NCBI RefSeq assembly: GCF_004336745.1
Contig: NZ_SJXD01000027.1
Location: forward strand, 1 to 64,000
Direction: 5' to 3'
Length of the DNA: 64,000 nucleotides
Source of the DNA: Roseococcus sp. SYP-B2431
GTDB lineage: Bacteria > Pseudomonadota > Alphaproteobacteria > Acetobacterales > Acetobacteraceae
Under the pieces are notes generated by a model. It had not been told where the DNA came from and did no database searches. It worked only from the letters and a program-made list of their open reading frames with translations. The position numbers and the translations under genes are program-made. Of this stretch, positions 40,962 through 50,700 are shown in pieces. Every line of letters begins with the position of its first letter. The stretch's first letter is position 1.

Positions 40962-41969
40962 TCAGCCCCGCCCTTCCTCCACGGCGTGGCATGCCACCAT
41001 GGCGTCCAGCGCGGGCTTCATCACCGGCACCTCGACGCGGCAGCGCGCGTTGGCGAGCGGGCAGCGAGGGTGGAAGGTGCAGCCGGGCGGCGGCGAGATC
41101 GGGCTCGGCACCTCGCCGCCCACGGGAATGCGTTGGCGCCCGGTCATCTCCAGATCCGGAATCGCCTCCATCAGGGCGCGCGTATAAGGATGGCGCGGCC
41201 GCTCGAAGAGAGATTCGGCCGGCGCGAGCTCCACCAGCTTGCCCAGGTACATCACGCCGATGCGGTCGCTGACCTGGCGCACCACGGCGAGGTTGTGGCT
41301 GATGAAGAGGTAGGTGAGTCCCAGGCGCTGCTGCAGCTCCTTCATCAGGTTCAGGATCTGCGCCTGGACCGAGACGTCCAGCGCCGAGGTCGGCTCGTCG
41401 CAGACCAGGAACTCCGGGTTGGAGCTGAGCGCCCGCGCGATGGAGATGCGCTGCCGCTGCCCACCGGAGAATTCATGCGGGTATTTCTGCCCATCCAGCG
41501 GCGAGAGGCCCACCTGGGTCAGCAGTTCGCCCACGCGGGCCAGGATGGCCTTGCGGTCCTTCAGCAGGCCGAAGGCGCGGATCGGCTCGGCCACGATGTC
41601 CACCACCCGCCAGCGCGGGTTCAGCGAGGCATAGGGATCCTGGAAGATCATCTGCATGCGGCTGCGCTGGGTGGAATCCGCGCGCGCCTGCGAGAGGTCC
41701 TGCCCGTCGAAGAGCACGGTGCCGCGGGTGGTGCCGTAGAGGCCGACGACGAGCCGCGCGACGGTGGACTTCCCGCAGCCGGACTCACCCACGAGGCTGA
41801 GCGTGGTGCCCTTCGGGATGTCGAAGGAGAGACCGTCCACGGCGCGGAGCGTCCGGCGCCCCTCGCGCGCGATCAGCCTTTGCAGCACGGGCTTCGAGAC
41901 GTCGAAGTGCCGGGCGATGTCCTGGGCTTCCAGCATCGGGGTGGCGCCGGATCCTGCAGCGGCTCTCAT
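40962..41969 (-). CDS. Peptide/nickel-type ABC transporter ATP-binding protein (DppF-like)
   Basis: Second ATPase of a Dpp/Opp-type importer, 335 residues. Walker A GESGCGKST (61-69), Q-loop MIFQDPYASLNP, signature FSGGQRQRISIARAL and Walker B FLVCDEPTSALD are intact. The C-terminal oligopeptide-family extension includes PPPGCTFHPRCPLANARC, whose cysteines may bind an Fe-S cluster in this family. It overlaps the DppD-like gene by four bases (ATGA) and ends the four-gene operon. Confidence 0.9.
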   Translation of the reverse strand: MRAAAGSGATPMLEAQDIARHFDVSKPVLQRLIAREGRRTLRAVDGLSFDIPKGTTLSLVGESGCGKSTVARLVVGLYGTTRGTVLFDGQDLSQARADSTQRSRMQMIFQDPYASLNPRWRVVDIVAEPIRAFGLLKDRKAILARVGELLTQVGLSPLDGQKYPHEFSGGQRQRISIARALSSNPEFLVCDEPTSALDVSVQAQILNLMKELQQRLGLTYLFISHNLAVVRQVSDRIGVMYLGKLVELAPAESLFERPRHPYTRALMEAIPDLEMTGRQRIPVGGEVPSPISPPPGCTFHPRCPLANARCRVEVPVMKPALDAMVACHAVEEGRG

Positions 41970-42937
41970 GCCGCGCCTCCCTCGGCATAGAGCCAGCAGG
42001 AGGCGCGCGTGGTGCCCGCATCCAGCAGCTCCGGCCGCTCGACCAGGCAGCGGTCGAAGACCTTCGGGCAGCGCGGGTTGAAGGCGCAGCCGCGCGGAAT
42101 GGCCGAGAGCCGCGGCATGGCGCCGTCGATCTGCGTCAGCCGCTCCACGCGCCGGTCCAGCGGCGGTATGGAGCCCATCAGGCCCTGCGAATAGGGATGC
42201 CGCGCATGGCGCACCAGCTCGCGCACCGGGCCAATCTCGCTGATCCGGCCGGCATACATGACGGCGACGCGATCGGCGGTCTCGGCGATCACGCCCATGT
42301 CGTGGGTCACCAGCATCATGGCCGTGCCCTTCTCGCGGGCCAGCGTCTTCAGCATGGCGATGACCTGCGCCTGGATGGAGACGTCGAGCGCCGTCGTCGG
42401 CTCGTCGGCGACGATGAGCTTGGGCTCGGCGCAGAGCGCGAGCGCGATCACCACGCGCTGCCGCATCCCGCCGGAGAATTCATGCGGGTAGCTGTCGATG
42501 CGCTCGCGCGCGGCGGGGATGCCGACGAGTTCCAACCAGCCGATCGCCTTCTCGCGCGCCTCGCCGGGGCCGACGGGCAGGTGCGTGGTGATCGTCTCCA
42601 CCAGCTGCCGGCCGATGGTGTAGAGCGGGTTGAGCGTGGTCAGCGGATCCTGGAAGATGGCGCCGATCTCACGGCCGCGGATGCGGCGCATCTTCTCATA
42701 GGGCAGGTTGTCGATGCGCCGGCCTTCCAGCAGGACCTGGCCGGAGGCGATGCGGCCGGGCGGCTCCAGCAGGCCGATGATGGCCGCGCCCGTCATCGAT
42801 TTTCCCGCGCCGCTTTCTCCGACCACCCCGAGCACCTCGCCCGGGGCGATCTCGAAGGAGACGTCGTCCAGCGCCACCAGCGTGCCGCGGCGCGTGGGAA
42901 ACTCCACGCGCAGGTTCTTCACTTGCAGCAGGCTCAT
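41966..42937 (-). CDS. Peptide/nickel-type ABC transporter ATP-binding protein (DppD-like)
   Basis: First ATPase of the importer, 323 residues. Walker A GESGAGKSM (40-48), FQDPLTTLNPLYT at the Q-loop, signature FSGGMRQRVVIALAL, Walker B LIVADEPTTALD, and the oligopeptide-family C-terminus IPRGCAFNPRCPKVFDRC. It lies one base after the DppC-like permease gene. Together with the DppF-like protein it would form the heterodimeric motor for uptake of peptides or similar solutes. Confidence 0.9.
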   Translation of the reverse strand: MSLLQVKNLRVEFPTRRGTLVALDDVSFEIAPGEVLGVVGESGAGKSMTGAAIIGLLEPPGRIASGQVLLEGRRIDNLPYEKMRRIRGREIGAIFQDPLTTLNPLYTIGRQLVETITTHLPVGPGEAREKAIGWLELVGIPAARERIDSYPHEFSGGMRQRVVIALALCAEPKLIVADEPTTALDVSIQAQVIAMLKTLAREKGTAMMLVTHDMGVIAETADRVAVMYAGRISEIGPVRELVRHARHPYSQGLMGSIPPLDRRVERLTQIDGAMPRLSAIPRGCAFNPRCPKVFDRCLVERPELLDAGTTRASCWLYAEGGAA

Positions 42938-42938
42938 G

Positions 42939-43841
42939 TCAGCGCAGCTTCGGATTGAGGGCGTCGCGCAACCAGTCGCCCAGCAGGTTGACGGAGAGCA
43001 CCATCACGATCAGCGCGATGCCCGGGAAGATCGCGATCCACCACTCGCCGCTGAACAGGAAGTCGTTGCCGATGCGGATGAGCGTGCCGAGCGAGGGCTG
43101 GGTCGGCGGCACGCCGACGCCGAGGAAGGAGAGCGTCGCCTCCGAGAGGATCGCGAAGCTGAGGTTCAGCGTCGCGATCACCAGCACCGGCGACATCACG
43201 TTGGGCAGCACGTGGCTGCGCATGATCCGCAGCGGCGAGAGCCCGATCACCCGGGCCGCCTGCACATATTCCTTGTTGCGCTCCACCAGCGTCGAGCCGC
43301 GCACCGTTCGGGCGAATTGCGGCCAGTTGGAAACACCGATCGCGAAGATCACGACGAAGAGCGCGATCTGGTCATGCACTTCGCGCGGGACCGCGGCGCG
43401 GACCACGCCGTCCACCAGCAGCGCCACCAGGATGGAGGGGAAGGTGAGCTGGATGTCGGCGATGCGCATCAGCAGCGAATCCACCTTGCCGCCCATATAG
43501 CCCGCCACCAGCCCCACGGTGACGCCGACCACCGTCGAGAAGACGACGGCGCAGAAGCCCACCATCAGCGAGACGCGCGCGCCGTACATGATGGCCGAGA
43601 GCATGTCCCGGCCCTGGTCGTCCGTGCCGAGGACGTAGACGGGGTCGCCTTCCGCCTCCCAGGAGGGCGGCTTGAAGGCGTCCATCAGCTGGAGGGAGGC
43701 GAGGTCGAAGGGATTATGCGGTGCGATCACGGAGGCCAGCATCGCGCCGAAGACGCAGACGGCCGCGACGATCGCGGAGATCACCGTGACGGGCGAGCTC
43801 CGGAAGCTCCACCAGATGTCGGAATCGAAGAAGGCCTTCAT
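42939..43841 (-). CDS. Peptide-type ABC transporter permease (DppC-like)
   Basis: A 300-residue inner-membrane permease. An N-terminal span (VTVISAIVAAVCVFGAMLA) is followed by the DppC-type loop NPFDLASLQLMDAFKPPSW and VYVLGTDDQGRDMLSAIMYGARVSL, then five more spans. The EAA-like coupling segment YVQAARVIGLSPLRIMRSHVLPNV contacts the ATPase. It works as a pair with the DppB-like permease, from which it is separated by 46 bases. Confidence 0.9.
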   Translation of the reverse strand: MKAFFDSDIWWSFRSSPVTVISAIVAAVCVFGAMLASVIAPHNPFDLASLQLMDAFKPPSWEAEGDPVYVLGTDDQGRDMLSAIMYGARVSLMVGFCAVVFSTVVGVTVGLVAGYMGGKVDSLLMRIADIQLTFPSILVALLVDGVVRAAVPREVHDQIALFVVIFAIGVSNWPQFARTVRGSTLVERNKEYVQAARVIGLSPLRIMRSHVLPNVMSPVLVIATLNLSFAILSEATLSFLGVGVPPTQPSLGTLIRIGNDFLFSGEWWIAIFPGIALIVMVLSVNLLGDWLRDALNPKLR

Positions 43842-43887
43842 CGGAAGCGGCCCCCGCGGAAGCGCGAAGCGGTTTCGTGGGGTGTCA

Positions 43888-44868
43888 TCAGTGGCCCCTC
43901 CCCCGGCCCACGCGCAATCGGGGGTCCACCGCGTAGTAGAGCAGGTCCACGACCAGGTTGATGGTGACGAAGACGGCCGCGATCATCATGAGATAGGCCG
44001 CCATGACCGGGATGTCGGCTGCGCCCACGCTCTGGATGAAGAGCAGCCCCATCCCCGGCCACTGGAACACCGTCTCGGTGACGATGGCGAAGGCGATGAT
44101 GGAGCCGAGCTGGAGACCAGCGATGGTGATCACCGGCACCAGCGTGTTCTTCAGCGCATGGCCGAAATAGATGGCCCGGTTGGGCAGGCCGCGGGCGCGG
44201 GCGAACTTGATGTAGTCGGTCCGCAGCACCTCCATCATCTCGCTGCGCACCAGGCGCATGATGAGGGTCAGCTGGAGCAGCCCCAGCGTGATCGCCGGCA
44301 GGATCAAGGCCTTGAGGCCGGAGACCGTCAGGAAGCCCGAGCTCCACCAGCCGATCCGCACCACGTCGCCGCGCCCGAAGCTCGGCAGCCATCCGAGCCA
44401 GACGCTGAAGACGAGGATGAGCAGGATGCCGATGAGGAAGGTCGGCAGCGAGACGCCGATCAGGCTGAAGGTCAGCAGGAAGCGGCTCAGCCAGGAATGG
44501 CGGAAAAGGCCGGTGTAGATGCCCATCGGCACGCCGACGCAGAGCGAGATGAAGGCGGCGCAGAGCGCCAGCTCCAGCGTGGCCGGCGCGCGCTCGGCGA
44601 TCAGCTCCGCCACCGGGCGCGAGAGGCGGTAGGAGAGGCCGAACTCGCCCTGCACCGCATTGCCGATGAACTTCGCGAACTGCACGAAGAAGGGCTCGTC
44701 CAGGCCGAGGTCGCGGACCAGCGCGGCCCGCTGCGCCTCGGTGAAGTCCTGCCCCAGCATGATGGCCACCGGATCGCCCACATAGGCGAACATGGCGAAG
44801 GAGATGAGCGAGACCACGAACATCACCGGCAGCGCCTGGAGGATTCGGGAGACGATGAAGGAGAACAT
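43888..44868 (-). CDS. Peptide-type ABC transporter permease (DppB-like)
   Basis: A 326-residue inner-membrane permease, first gene of the operon. It begins MFSFIVSRILQALPVMFVVSLISF as in DppB proteins, with a large first periplasmic loop (residues ~30-95), then further spans and the coupling segment YIKFARARGLPNRAIYFGHALKN. No periplasmic binding protein gene is found before or after the operon in the window, so recognition must come from one encoded elsewhere. Confidence 0.9.
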   Translation of the reverse strand: MFSFIVSRILQALPVMFVVSLISFAMFAYVGDPVAIMLGQDFTEAQRAALVRDLGLDEPFFVQFAKFIGNAVQGEFGLSYRLSRPVAELIAERAPATLELALCAAFISLCVGVPMGIYTGLFRHSWLSRFLLTFSLIGVSLPTFLIGILLILVFSVWLGWLPSFGRGDVVRIGWWSSGFLTVSGLKALILPAITLGLLQLTLIMRLVRSEMMEVLRTDYIKFARARGLPNRAIYFGHALKNTLVPVITIAGLQLGSIIAFAIVTETVFQWPGMGLLFIQSVGAADIPVMAAYLMMIAAVFVTINLVVDLLYYAVDPRLRVGRGRGH

Positions 44869-45110
44869 CAGTCGGGCGTCCGGCTATGCGTTTTCAATGC
44901 GTCGCCGCCTGACGGAAGCCGGCCAGAAGGCCGCGCCGGGGCCGGCGATGCGGTCCATGACGTCGGGCACGGCCCTGGATGCCCACCGCAAGGTCGGCGC
45001 CACGGCCATTTCTGCACACAATCCCGAGAGCGCCACGGCCCTGGCCGCGCCCCGCAATGGTCGCATTTTATACTGTCTCCCGACCCGGAAGGACGCCCGG
45101 CCGACTTTCG
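44869..45110. other. Gap upstream of the peptide ABC operon
   Basis: 242 bases with no supported gene. A TATAAA hexamer on the minus strand (45067-45072) in an AT-rich spot is a candidate -10 for the ABC operon, but a good -35 is not evident. The stop of the AI-2E gene lies at the far end, so a terminator is also expected; I see no strong hairpin. Confidence 0.3.
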
Positions 45111-46187
45111 CTATACGGTCTGCGGGGGCTCGGTGGAAGCCTCCTCGCGAGGGCCCGCGGCCCATTCCTTGAGGAGCGAGTAGCCGATGGCCAGCAGGAC
45201 CGGGCCCAGGAACAGACCCAGGATCCCGAAGGCGAAGACGCCGCCTAGTGCCCCCAGGATGGTCAGCAGCAGCGGCAGGTCGGCGCCGCGCGCGATCAGC
45301 CAGGGCCGGATGAAATTGTCGACCGAGGAGATGCCGGCCGCGCCGTAGATCAGCATGAAGATGCCCCAGCCGATGCTGCCCGAGGCCATCAGCCAGATCG
45401 CGGCCGGCAGCCAGACCAGCGGCGCGCCCACCGGCAGGATGGAGATCACGCCCGCGATCAGGCCCAGCAGCACGGGCTGCGGCACGCCCGCGATCCAGAG
45501 GCCGAGGAAGGTCATGAAGCCCTGCACCACGGCGGTGCCCAGCAGCCCGAAGACCACGCCGCGCGTCACATTGCCCGTCAGTTCCCAGAGCCGCGCGGCG
45601 CGCTTGCCCGCGACCTGCTGGAGCAGCGCATAGGCGCTCCTCGCGATCGCGGCGCCGTCCCGGTAGATGAAGAAGGCCAGCAGGATGGCGATCAGCATCT
45701 CGGCGATGCCCGAGAGAAGCGCCAGCAGCACCGCCAGCGCCGCCTGGGCGATCGTCCCCGCATAGGGGCGGAACACCGACACCAGCCGCGAGGTGTCGCC
45801 CGCCAGCGCCTGCCACCAGTCGTTCAGATACGCGCCGACGAAGGGGATCGCGAGGAAGACGCCCGAAAGGTCCGGCAGGCCCTCGGTGAAGACGCGCTCG
45901 ATCCAGTTGCGGATGCCATCGATGTCCTCCCGGTTCACGGGCGTCGCGAAGACCAGGGGCAGACCGATCACCAGGAACTCGACCACCACCATGATCAGAG
46001 CGGCCGTGTTGGGGCCCAGCTTCAGCCGGTCCGTCAGCGCGCGGTAGGCGGGCCAGGTGCAGAAGACCAGGATCACCGCCCAGAGCAGGGAGGAGAGGAA
46101 GGGCTTCAGGACGAAGAAGCAGCCCGCCGCGAGGGCCGCCGCGGCGAGGAGGGCGGCCACCCGCGCCAGCTGTTCCTTGGATTCCAT
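45111..46187 (-). CDS. AI-2E family transporter
   Basis: A 358-residue inner-membrane protein of the AI-2E/PerM/TqsA family. Hydrophobic spans occur at both ends, with a hydrophilic region in the middle and conserved LLWAVILVFCTWPAYRALTDRL near the N-terminus. The C-terminal half has ISILPVGAPLVWLPAAIWL and VDNFIRPWLIARGADLPLLLTILGALGG, with the family PxxVGxxxxLxP-type pattern. Members export autoinducer 2, or act as Na/H exchangers; substrate here is undetermined. Divergent from the DsbA-family gene. Confidence 0.88.
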   Translation of the reverse strand: MESKEQLARVAALLAAAALAAGCFFVLKPFLSSLLWAVILVFCTWPAYRALTDRLKLGPNTAALIMVVVEFLVIGLPLVFATPVNREDIDGIRNWIERVFTEGLPDLSGVFLAIPFVGAYLNDWWQALAGDTSRLVSVFRPYAGTIAQAALAVLLALLSGIAEMLIAILLAFFIYRDGAAIARSAYALLQQVAGKRAARLWELTGNVTRGVVFGLLGTAVVQGFMTFLGLWIAGVPQPVLLGLIAGVISILPVGAPLVWLPAAIWLMASGSIGWGIFMLIYGAAGISSVDNFIRPWLIARGADLPLLLTILGALGGVFAFGILGLFLGPVLLAIGYSLLKEWAAGPREEASTEPPQTV

Positions 46188-46230
46188 CTTCTGACCTTTG
46201 CCCGGAAGCGGTTCTCGCTACAATGCGGAT

Positions 46231-46887
46231 GTGAACGTCCTCGTACCACCCCGGCCGCGACTCTCCATCGAGGTCGTCTTCGACCTCGTCTGCCCCTGGT
46301 GCTATCTCGGCATCCGGCGGCTCATGCGCGTCCTGGCCGGCCGGCACGACATCCAGCCCGACCTTCAATGGCGGCCCTTCCTGCTGAACCCCGAGATCGC
46401 GCCGGGCGGCATCCCCCGGCAGGACTGGCTCACCCGGAAATTCGGCGGCGAGGACCGGGCGCGGCGCCTCCACGGCACCATCGCCGATCTCGGCCGGGCC
46501 GAGGGCATCCACTTCCGCTTCGACATGGTGCGCCGGATTCCCGCCAGCCTCGACGCGCACCGGCTGCTGCGCTGGGCCGCCCGGCAGGACAATGTGGACC
46601 TGCTCGTGGAACGGATCTTCTCCGCCTATTTCTGCGAGGGGCTGGACATCGGCAGCCACGCCACGCTGGCCGCCCTGGCCGGCGAGCAGGGCTTCGACGC
46701 CGCGGCCGCGCTGCGCTTCCTCGCCGGGCCCGGCGAGATGGAATGGGTGCATCTGGAGAACCTCCGCGCCCACCGGCTCGGCATCAACGGCGTGCCCTGC
46801 TTCCTGGTCGAGGGCGAGCACGCCATCGCCGGCGCGCAGGAGCCGGAGGTGCTGGAACGGCTGATCGAGGTCGCCCTCGCCTTCTGA
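46231..46887 (+). CDS. DsbA-family oxidoreductase (FrnE-like)
   Basis: A thioredoxin-fold protein of the DsbA/2-hydroxychromene-2-carboxylate-isomerase group, about 218 residues, lacking a signal peptide and so probably cytoplasmic. The active site is CPWC (Cys21, Cys24) in VVFDLVCPWCYLGIRRL. The C-terminal cis-proline region reads GINGVPCFLVEGEHAIAGAQ, as in FrnE-like proteins. A GTG at 46231 is taken as start; a TTG at 46198 would add eleven residues, and neither has a good ribosome-binding site. Possible role in thiol-disulfide exchange or glutathione-linked chemistry. Confidence 0.82.
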   Translation: MNVLVPPRPRLSIEVVFDLVCPWCYLGIRRLMRVLAGRHDIQPDLQWRPFLLNPEIAPGGIPRQDWLTRKFGGEDRARRLHGTIADLGRAEGIHFRFDMVRRIPASLDAHRLLRWAARQDNVDLLVERIFSAYFCEGLDIGSHATLAALAGEQGFDAAAALRFLAGPGEMEWVHLENLRAHRLGINGVPCFLVEGEHAIAGAQEPEVLERLIEVALAF

Positions 46888-47003
46888 GCGCGGCAGCCCC
46901 GCTGACTTAATTCACGCCGATCCGACAGAAGTTTCTTGCCAGCACAGCGAAAGACCTCATTGTGACCGCTCGGTCTCAAACGCAGATTCGCGAGGTCTCC
47001 GCA

Positions 47004-47663
47004 GTGGGTCGTCCGCATCATGCTTTTCGCCCGGGCCGTCGGCGCCGGGTGCTCATCGCCCCTGTCCTTTCAGCCCTGGCCCTCACCCCCCTCCCCGCCC
47101 GGTCCCAGGAGGCCCTTCCCCGGATGCATGCCGGCGGGACGGCCGCGACCTGGCTCAGTGAGGCGCGCGGCGGCCTGACCTGGCACGATCCCGCCTGGCT
47201 CGCGCACGGGCGCGAGAGCGGCGTCAACGTCAATGGCGAGTTGCTCTTCGTCACGCCGCTGCCCCGCGCCTGGGCGGAGAGCCTCCCGCCGGCCTGGCGC
47301 TGGCTGGCCACGCCGCGCCCGCATCTCGGCTTCACCGCCAATACCGCAGGCAACACCAGCTCCGGCTATTTCGGCGCGACCTGGAGCATGGCCCTCGCCC
47401 GGGACGTCTTCCGCCCGGGCGACGCGATCCGTTTCGACATCTTCGGCGGCGGCGCCGTGCACGACGGGCTGCGGAACACGATGCTGGCGGATCGCAAGGC
47501 CCTGGGGAGCAGCCTGCTGTTCCGCGGGGGCGGCGAGATCGGCTACCAGTTCGACGCGCGCCACTCGGCGGCGCTGTTCATCGACCACCTGTCCAATGGC
47601 GGGCTGTCGCGGTCCAACGAGGGGCTGAACACGGTGGGGCTGCGGTTCGGCATCGGGTTCTGA
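47004..47663 (+). CDS. Acyloxyacyl hydrolase / PagL-like outer-membrane protein
   Basis: Predicted small beta-barrel of the lipid A 3-O-deacylase (PagL) family, about 219 residues. A basic N-terminus and hydrophobic leader end near PLPARSQ. Amphipathic strands follow, and the C-terminus has the family signature DHLSNGGLSRSNEGLNTVGLR ending in Phe. Catalytic His195 and Ser197 positions match; the position of the third residue (Glu in P. aeruginosa PagL) appears to be Asn209, so activity is uncertain. The GTG at 47004 has GAGGT 7 bases before it; the frame is open to 46962. Possible role: envelope lipid A remodelling. Confidence 0.72.
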   Translation: MGRPHHAFRPGRRRRVLIAPVLSALALTPLPARSQEALPRMHAGGTAATWLSEARGGLTWHDPAWLAHGRESGVNVNGELLFVTPLPRAWAESLPPAWRWLATPRPHLGFTANTAGNTSSGYFGATWSMALARDVFRPGDAIRFDIFGGGAVHDGLRNTMLADRKALGSSLLFRGGGEIGYQFDARHSAALFIDHLSNGGLSRSNEGLNTVGLRFGIGF

Positions 47664-47708
47664 GGAGCCGGGCGGGGCGCGCCGGCCCCGGGCCCTGGCC
47701 CCGGACGA

Positions 47709-50700
47709 TCAGGCCGCCTGGGCCTGCATCGCCACTTCCAGAAGCTTCGCCACCAGCCCGCGCGCGGCCTTCACGCGCGCCTCGAAGGGCAGCTCGCGCA
47801 GCAGCGCCAGCTTGTGGTCGGGGCGCAGCGAGACGAGGCCCTTTTGGCTCGCGACCCAGGCCACCAGCCCCGCCGGATTGGCGAAGCGGTTCTTGTGGAA
47901 GGCGATCACCACGCCCTTGGGCCCGGCATCCACCTTCTCCACCCCCGCCGCGCGGCATTGCAGCTTGAGCGCGACCACCTGGAGCAGGTTCTCGGTCTCG
48001 ACCGGGATGGGGCCGAAGCGATCGGCCAGCTCGGCCGCGATCGCCTCCACCTCGGCATCCGTCACCAGCGCGCCGATGCGCCGGTAAAGGCCGAGCCGCA
48101 CCGGCAGCTCCGCCACGTAGCTCTCGGGGATCAGCACCGGTAGGCCGAGATTGATCTGCGGGGTGAAGCTGCCCTCCGCCTCGCGATGCTTGCGCGAGCC
48201 GGCGCGGAGATCGGCCACGGCCTCCTCCAGCATCTCCTGGTAGAGCTCGATGCCCACCTCGCGGATCTGGCCCGACTGCTCCTCGCCCAGCAGGTTGCCC
48301 GCACCGCGGATGTCGAGGTCGTGGCTCGCCAGGGTGAAGCCGGCGCCGAGGTTGTCCAGCGTCTGCATCACCTCCAGCCGCTTCTGCGCCGTGGGCGAGA
48401 GGCGATGATGCGGCGGCCAGGTCAGATAGGCATAGCCGCGCTGCTTGCCGCGCCCCACGCGCCCGCGCAGCTGGTAGAGCTGTCCCAGGCCGAACATGTC
48501 GGCCCGGTGAATGAACAGCGTGTTCACGGCCGGCATGTCGAGCCCGCTCTCGACGATATTGGTCGCCAGCAGGATGTCGTACTTGCCGTCGCCGAACTCG
48601 GTCATGACCTGCTCGAGTTCGGTGGGCGCGAGGCGGCCATGGGCCTGGACCACGCGCGCCTCGGGCGCGATCTCGACCAGCCGCTCGGCCATGCGCTGCA
48701 TGTCCTCGATGCGCGGCACCACGCAGAAGATCTGGCCGCCGCGGAAGCGCTCGCGCTGGACGGCCTCGCGCAGGACGAGGCTGTCCCAGGGCATGATGAA
48801 GGTGCGGACGGCCAGGCGGTCCACCGGCGGGGTCGCGATCACGCTCATCTCGCGCACGCCGGAGAGCGCCATCTGCAAGGTGCGCGGGATGGGCGTGGCG
48901 GTGAGCGTCAGCACATGGACGCCGGCCTGGAGATCCTTCAGGCGTTCCTTGTGCTTCACGCCGAAATGCTGCTCCTCGTCCACGATGACCAGGCCGAGAT
49001 CGGCGAACTGGATCGTCTTGCCCAGCAGCGCATGGGTGCCGACCACGATGTCGATCGAGCCATCGGCGAGGCCGGCCTTCACGGCGGCCGCCTCCTTGCC
49101 GGTCACCATGCGCGAGAGCTGCGCCACCTTCACCGGCATTCCGGCGAAGCGCGCGGTGAAGGTGCGGTGATGCTGGCGCGCGAGCAGCGTCGTGGGCACG
49201 ACCACGGCCACCTGCACCCCGGCCATGGCGACGGTGAAGGCGGCGCGCAGCGCGACCTCGGTCTTGCCGAAGCCCACGTCGCCGCAGATGAGCCGGTCCA
49301 TCGGCTTGCCGGCCGCGAGATCCTCCAGCACGTCGGCGATGGCGCGCGACTGGTCGTCGGTCTCGACATAGGGGAAGCGCGAGCAGAACTCGTCCCAGGT
49401 TCCCTCGGGCGGCGCCATGATCGGCGCCTCCCGCGTCTGACGCTCGGCCGCGATGCGGATGAGGGCCGAGGCCATGTCGGCGATGCGCTGCTTGGCCTTG
49501 GACTTGCGCGCCTGCCAGGAGGCGCCGCCGAGCTTGTCCAGCGCGACGCCCGCCGTCTCGCTGCCGAAGCGCGAGAGGATCTCGATGTTCTCGACGGGGA
49601 CGAAAAGCTTGTCGCCGCCGTCATAGATCATCCGCAGGCAGTCGTGCGGCGCGCCGCTCACCTCGAGGGTGGCGAGGCCGTCATAGCGCCCGATGCCGTG
49701 ATCCTGATGGACCAGCAGGTCGCCCACCTCGATCTGGGTGGCGTCAGCGATGAACTGGTCGGCGCGCTTCTTGCGGCGCGGCGGGCGGGCGATGCGCTCG
49801 CCCAGCAGGTCCTGCTCGGCGGTGATGGAAAGGTGCTCGGCGGTGAAGCCGCGCTCCAGCCCGAGGATGCCGACGCCGACCGTGCCGGGCGTCAGCTTCT
49901 GGAAGGCGTAGAAATCCTCCACCGGCTCGGCGGCGACGCGGTTCTCGCGCAGCAGCGTGACCAGCCGCTCGCGCGAGCCGCGCGTCCAGGCGGCGAGCAT
50001 GGGCTGCCGGCCCCGCCCGCGCTCGGTCTCGGCATGGGCGCCGAAGGCGGAGAAGAGGTTCTCGCCCGCTTGGCGGATCTCGGTGAAGAGGCGCCCGGCA
50101 CGGCCGCCGGCATCGTACCCCGCCGCGCCCTCGGGCTTGTGGAAGGGCGAGAAATTCAGGCGCTTGCCGCCGGCCAGCATGCCGTCCCATCCGGCCTGGT
50201 CCAGGTAGAGCAGCCTGGGCGGCGCCGGGCGGTAAGGCACCTCGCCCTCGCTGATCCGGGCCGGGATGCGGCGGGCCTCGTAATGGTCCTCGATCATCTC
50301 GAGACGCGCGGCCAGCGCGTCCTGCGCCTGCGCGTCCAGGCTCACCGAGGCGCCCGGCAGGTAGTCGAGCAGGGTTTCCATATGGTCGTGGAAGAGCCCG
50401 GCCCAGTGCTCCATGCCCGGATGCCGCCGCCCCGCGCTGATCGAGACGTAGAGCGGGTCCTCGGCGGCCGCATTGCCGAAGAGCTCGCGGTACTGCGCCC
50501 GGAAGCCCTCGATCGAGGGCGGGTCGAGGAAGACCTCCCCCACGGGGCGCAGGGTCAGCCGCTCCAGCGCGGCGCCGCTGCGCTGCGTGCCGGTGTCGAG
50601 CCGCCGGATGCTCTCGATCTCGTCTCCGAAGAGGTCGAGCCGCATGGGCTCGCTCTCGCCGGAGGGGAAGAGGTCCAGGATGCCGCCGCGCACGGCGTAT

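Noticed and set aside
47664-47708. GC-rich gap between PagL-like and mfd as a terminator
   Set aside because: Several alternative GC pairings but no clean stem-loop and no T-run; it may terminate but I cannot define it.
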